DNA of 8,134 bases from JAPLJQ01 sp037143735 (GTDB lineage Bacteria; Desulfobacterota; Syntrophia; Syntrophales; UBA2185): positions 1 through 8,134 of the forward strand of contig JBAWYD010000099.1 of NCBI GenBank assembly GCA_037143735.1, in the 5' to 3' direction. The notes under the pieces were generated by a model that ran no database searches, had not been told where the DNA came from, and saw only the letters and a list, made by a program, of their open reading frames with translations. The position numbers were made by a program, and so were the translations under genes. Every line of letters begins with the position of its first letter. Position 1 is the first letter of the stretch. Below, one piece after another: positions 6,337 through 8,134 of this stretch.

Positions 6337-6516
6337 TTAGGAACCAAGTGTCGTAAGACATTTACTACTAGTCCTAGTGCATTGAAATCCGGTCCCAGGC
6401 CCTGGTCCCGCTGCTACTACTTTACACCCCGCAAGAACTGCTTCCTGAATTTCTAATTTTATTTGAGTGACTCGAGGTTTTACATAGAACTTCCTGATTT
6501 TTTCATTTGTTTTCAT
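6337..6516 (-). CDS. Putative RiPP precursor peptide, 59 aa
   Basis: This small peptide is probably the substrate of the cassette. The likely leader (about 1-32) is charged and contains FYVKPRVTQIKLEIQ, followed by EAVLAGCK (25-32). The likely core (about 33-59) is VVAAGPGPGTGFQC, then TRTSSKCLTTLGS: Gly/Pro-rich, with Cys46 and Cys53 six residues apart, several Ser/Thr, and a C-terminal Ser. A third Cys (Cys31) ends the leader. There is no hydrophobic signal sequence. The start is chosen at 6516 because AAGGAGGG lies four bases upstream. An in-frame ATG at 6546 would add ten residues, overlap the end of the radical SAM gene and have no such site. The gene begins 13 bases after the radical SAM stop. 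Modification is unknown; Cys thioether links or other radical chemistry on Gly, Thr or Ser are possible. KPxV...EAVLxxCK-type peptides next to PqqD/radical SAM genes are, in my recollection, a recurring pattern. Confidence 0.78.
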   Translation of the reverse strand: MKTNEKIRKFYVKPRVTQIKLEIQEAVLAGCKVVAAGPGPGTGFQCTRTSSKCLTTLGS

Positions 6517-6520
6517 TTTT

Positions 6521-6528
6521 CCCTCCTT
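6521..6528 (-). promoter_or_regulatory. Strong ribosome-binding site of the peptide gene
   Basis: On the minus strand AAGGAGGG is followed by AAAA and the ATG at 6516. It is the best Shine-Dalgarno match among the cassette genes. It fits high-level synthesis of a substrate peptide and decides the start against the ATG at 6546. Confidence 0.8.
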
Positions 6529-6529
6529 T

Positions 6530-7615
6530 TCAATGTTTCTTTGCATTAAAAGCCTCTGCTCGCAGATGAGCTATCTGACAGAGATATTCCACAGGTACTT
6601 CTGGATTTCCATTCTCCAGCCATGCCCAGCCCGGGCATTGACCGCAAAGTGATATTAATTCACACTTGCCGCATGGATAGTCGCCTGTAGATTTCAGGGT
6701 CAAGAACTCAGGAATAGACTGATTCCAGCAATCTTCAAAGGAACCGCTACGTAAGTCGTAATTCTGAAGCCGAGCCATTTCGCATGCACTCATTTGCCCG
6801 CACGGATCGACATGGAATGTGGAAGTGCCTGCGCCGCAGATAAAGAGATTGTCCGATTCAGAAGGACCTATAAACCTTTCACAGAACTCCCGCCATTCTT
6901 TAACTCTTTTCTCGTCAGCCAGATCCAGCTTCACCACTTCCTCTGGTGACAGCCTGAATTTGCAAGGTATCTTGGAGCTATCCAATCTGGGATTTAATAC
7001 TGGATCAAAGCGGAACTTCAAGCCTAATTCCTCAGCATATTCTTTTATCTGCCAGAGCTCATCATGATTTAAGGTCATCACCATGGTTTTCAGCCCCAAA
7101 GTGATTTTCCGTTCCAAGAGTAGGTTAATGCCCCTTGTACAGCTTTTGAATGAGCCAGGAATTCTTGTTATAGCTTCATACGTTTCACTTGTTGCCCCGT
7201 ATAGAGTGATCTCGACTAAATGTGGCGGCCATTGGACTAAATAATCGGCAATCTCTTCAGTAATAAGTGTCCCATTCGTAAACAGAGTAACAAGGAACCC
7301 TTTTTTCTTAGCATAACTGTATATTTCCAGAAAGTCTTCCCGCAGCAGAGGTTCTCCTCCGGTTATCAGAAGCCACAGGCAGCCAGCCTCTGCAATCTGG
7401 TCAAAGATATAAAATACCTCTTCGGTCTTCAGTTCCTTTGCTATTGTGCTTTGATCATTCATCGGCAGGTTGCAATAGCAATGAGCGCAACGCAAGTTGC
7501 AGCGAAAGGTGAGCTCAAACGATCCGCCGAGCGGGATCCTTTTTGCTACAGCATTCTTGTGTAACCTTTCTCCAAACTGAGCGTAGCTGATCTCCGGTAT
7601 ATGAGGACATTCCAT
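6530..7615 (-). CDS. Radical SAM/SPASM peptide-modifying enzyme
   Basis: This is a 361-residue radical SAM enzyme of the PqqE/SPASM type. The [4Fe-4S]-SAM motif is CNLRCAHC (39-46, CxxxCxxC), followed by Cys48. The SAM-binding GGEP is at 86-89. The C-terminal SPASM domain supplies Cys ligands for auxiliary clusters: C260-x12-G273-x4-C278, then C315-x2-C318-x5-C324-x2-C327 and a distal C346. Cys272 and Cys296 are extra. SPASM enzymes cleave SAM to a 5'-deoxyadenosyl radical and modify peptides, for example by C-C, C-S or C-O cross-links. No leader-binding domain is fused at the N-terminus, so the PqqD-like protein encoded five bases upstream should provide it. The likely substrate is the peptide encoded immediately downstream. 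The ATG at 7615 is preceded by AGGATTAGGG. Length and motif spacing are normal, with no sign of inactivation. The exact reaction cannot be told from sequence; it needs low-oxygen cytoplasm, consistent with an anaerobe. Confidence 0.93.
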   Translation of the reverse strand: MECPHIPEISYAQFGERLHKNAVAKRIPLGGSFELTFRCNLRCAHCYCNLPMNDQSTIAKELKTEEVFYIFDQIAEAGCLWLLITGGEPLLREDFLEIYSYAKKKGFLVTLFTNGTLITEEIADYLVQWPPHLVEITLYGATSETYEAITRIPGSFKSCTRGINLLLERKITLGLKTMVMTLNHDELWQIKEYAEELGLKFRFDPVLNPRLDSSKIPCKFRLSPEEVVKLDLADEKRVKEWREFCERFIGPSESDNLFICGAGTSTFHVDPCGQMSACEMARLQNYDLRSGSFEDCWNQSIPEFLTLKSTGDYPCGKCELISLCGQCPGWAWLENGNPEVPVEYLCQIAHLRAEAFNAKKH

Positions 7616-7620
7616 AATCC

Positions 7621-7911
7621 CTAATCCTTTGTTATGGCCTTTATTTCTTCCAACTGCCGGAGGTGTTCTATGATATCCTTTTCGGCTTCTTCAGACGTTA
7701 CTTCAAACTCCTCAATTAGCTTTTTTTTTATTTCCGCGACTTTTGTTTTACCGTCAATTAGCTCCCAGATGCGGGCAGCGGTATCATTCAGGGTATAGAT
7801 GCTTTCAAGATCACCAACATTTTGCCTGATCGGAACCAGGATAAATTCATCGGCTATCTTTCTGGATACAACAGAATCACTTTTCTTATAAATCTTCTCA
7901 ATAAAATCCAT
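7621..7911 (-). CDS. PqqD-family peptide chaperone (RiPP recognition element)
   Basis: This is a 96-residue protein with the PqqD fold pattern: beta-strands in the first 40 residues (SVVSRKIADEFILVPI), then the family hallmark IYTLNDTAARIWELIDG (38-54), then a winged-helix-like end (KVAEIKKKLIEEF... to LEEIKAI). PqqD and its relatives bind the leader of a precursor peptide and deliver it to a radical SAM partner. It is the first gene of the operon and its stop lies five bases before the radical SAM start, so the two are surely co-translated. The ATG at 7911 follows AAAGG at a spacing of about ten bases. It is a stand-alone protein rather than a fusion to the enzyme. The family assignment is firm; which peptide it binds is inferred from position (the 59-residue peptide). 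Confidence 0.88.
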   Translation of the reverse strand: MDFIEKIYKKSDSVVSRKIADEFILVPIRQNVGDLESIYTLNDTAARIWELIDGKTKVAEIKKKLIEEFEVTSEEAEKDIIEHLRQLEEIKAITKD

Positions 7912-7982
7912 TGAATACTAACCTTTCCTCTTAAAAAGGGTTCGAGGGTTGAGGCGCGAAGGAATTGCTTTTTGACGAACGA

Positions 7983-8012
7983 AGTATAAGCAGCAGTGGA
8001 CTTGTATGTCAA
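7983..8012 (-). promoter_or_regulatory. Sigma70-type promoter of the peptide cassette
   Basis: On the minus strand a perfect TTGACA (8012-8007) is followed after 18 bases by TATACT (7988-7983), five of six matches to TATAAT. Transcription should start near 7976, giving a leader of about 65 bases before the PqqD-like ATG at 7911. I see no other strong promoter between it and the S26 gene, so it probably drives the whole cassette. Confidence 0.65.
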
Positions 8013-8051
8013 GGAAATACTGGCCACATCGGGGGAAATTTGCCCTTGACA
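8007..8051. repeat. Eight-base inverted repeat formed by the two divergent -35 elements
   Basis: TGTCAAGG (8007-8014) and CCTTGACA (8044-8051) are perfect inverted copies 29 bases apart. Most of the symmetry is explained by both being -35 hexamers, but the two flanking G/C bases also agree. Could be chance or a two-site operator. Confidence 0.35.
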
Positions 8052-8074
8052 ATGATAACGGATATCGTTATTAT
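8046..8074 (+). promoter_or_regulatory. Rightward sigma70-type promoter for a gene beyond the window
   Basis: A perfect TTGACA (8046-8051), a 17-base spacer and TATTAT (8069-8074, five of six matches) make a strong divergent promoter. Transcription would start near 8081. No start codon with a convincing ribosome-binding site follows before the edge. AAGGGA at about 8124-8129 could be the ribosome-binding site of a gene starting just outside. Confidence 0.6.
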
Positions 8075-8075
8075 T
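8051..8075. promoter_or_regulatory. Fur-box-like operator
   Basis: The arms AATGATAACG (8051-8060) and CGTTATTATT (8066-8075) are complementary at nine of ten positions around a five-base centre (GATAT). The central 19 bases, GATAACGGATATCGTTATT (8054-8072), match the classical Fur box at 13 of 19 positions by my count. The palindrome fills the space between -35 and -10 of the rightward promoter, the usual place for Fur repression. It starts 39 bases upstream of the cassette's own -35, so an effect on the cassette is possible but less certain. Another metalloregulator of the Fur family (Zur, Mur, PerR) is an alternative. Confidence 0.55.
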
Positions 8076-8134
8076 CAAGCATGATCACGTCATTCCGATG
8101 CAGGGAAACCGAGAGAATATTCAAGGGAAAGTTT

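Noticed and set aside
6390..6404. Short GC palindrome inside the peptide gene (CCAGG-C-CCTGG)
   Set aside because: It is explained by the codons of the GPGPG segment and is too short to stand on its own as a regulatory structure.
6421..6444. Perfect lipobox (L-A-G-C) in the small peptide, suggesting a lipoprotein
   Set aside because: The residues before it are charged (KLEIQEAV) with no hydrophobic signal segment, so lipoprotein export is implausible. The match is coincidental to the EAVLAGCK motif.
7854..8078. Minus-strand 74-codon frame upstream of the PqqD-like gene
   Set aside because: It spans the cassette promoter, overlaps the PqqD start out of frame, and its product resembles no family I know.
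1..8134. tRNA, rRNA, CRISPR array, insertion sequence
   Set aside because: I saw no cloverleaf, no regularly spaced repeats, no transposase-like product and no terminal inverted repeats with target duplications anywhere in the window.

Overview
The window looks like a chromosomal stretch from a Gram-negative anaerobe of the deltaproteobacterial (Desulfobacterota, Syntrophus/Geobacter-like) type. This is a style-based inference from the HD-GYP protein, the AAA/DUF4143 ATPase, a degenerate REP-like palindrome and a PqqD/radical-SAM peptide cassette. No marker gene fixes the taxon.

Left part (1-1662): the 5' end of a lipoprotein gene runs off the left edge on the minus strand. A 410-base divergent intergenic region follows, holding a sigma70-like promoter for the lipoprotein, a 76-base nested palindrome resembling an inverted pair of REP-like repeats, and an AT-rich promoter zone. 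After it comes a plus-strand HD-GYP family protein in which the His of the His-Asp dyad is Tyr.

Middle part (1673-4677): two GC-rich minus-strand genes. One is an ABC exporter (fused membrane and ATPase domains, no N-terminal C39 peptidase), converging on the HD-GYP gene. The other, 32 bases upstream of it, is an AAA ATPase with a C-terminal DUF4143 region.

Right part (4805-7911): a visibly AT-richer minus-strand operon, read right to left: PqqD-like peptide chaperone, radical SAM/SPASM enzyme, a 59-residue Cys-containing peptide, an HPr-kinase-like P-loop protein, and an S26-type signal-peptidase-like protein. This is the layout of a RiPP (ribosomally made, post-translationally modified peptide) pathway. 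PqqD would bind the leader of the small peptide and present it to the radical SAM enzyme. The kinase-like protein could phosphorylate the product, the peptidase could cut the leader, and the ABC exporter further along could export it. The product class is not one I can name, and this cassette is the strongest candidate for an undescribed system here.

The operon starts from a good sigma70 promoter (TTGACA, 18 bases, TATACT). Back to back with it is a plus-strand promoter (TTGACA, 17 bases, TATTAT) for a gene beyond the right edge. A 25-base Fur-box-like palindrome lies across that promoter's core, suggesting iron control of at least the rightward gene.
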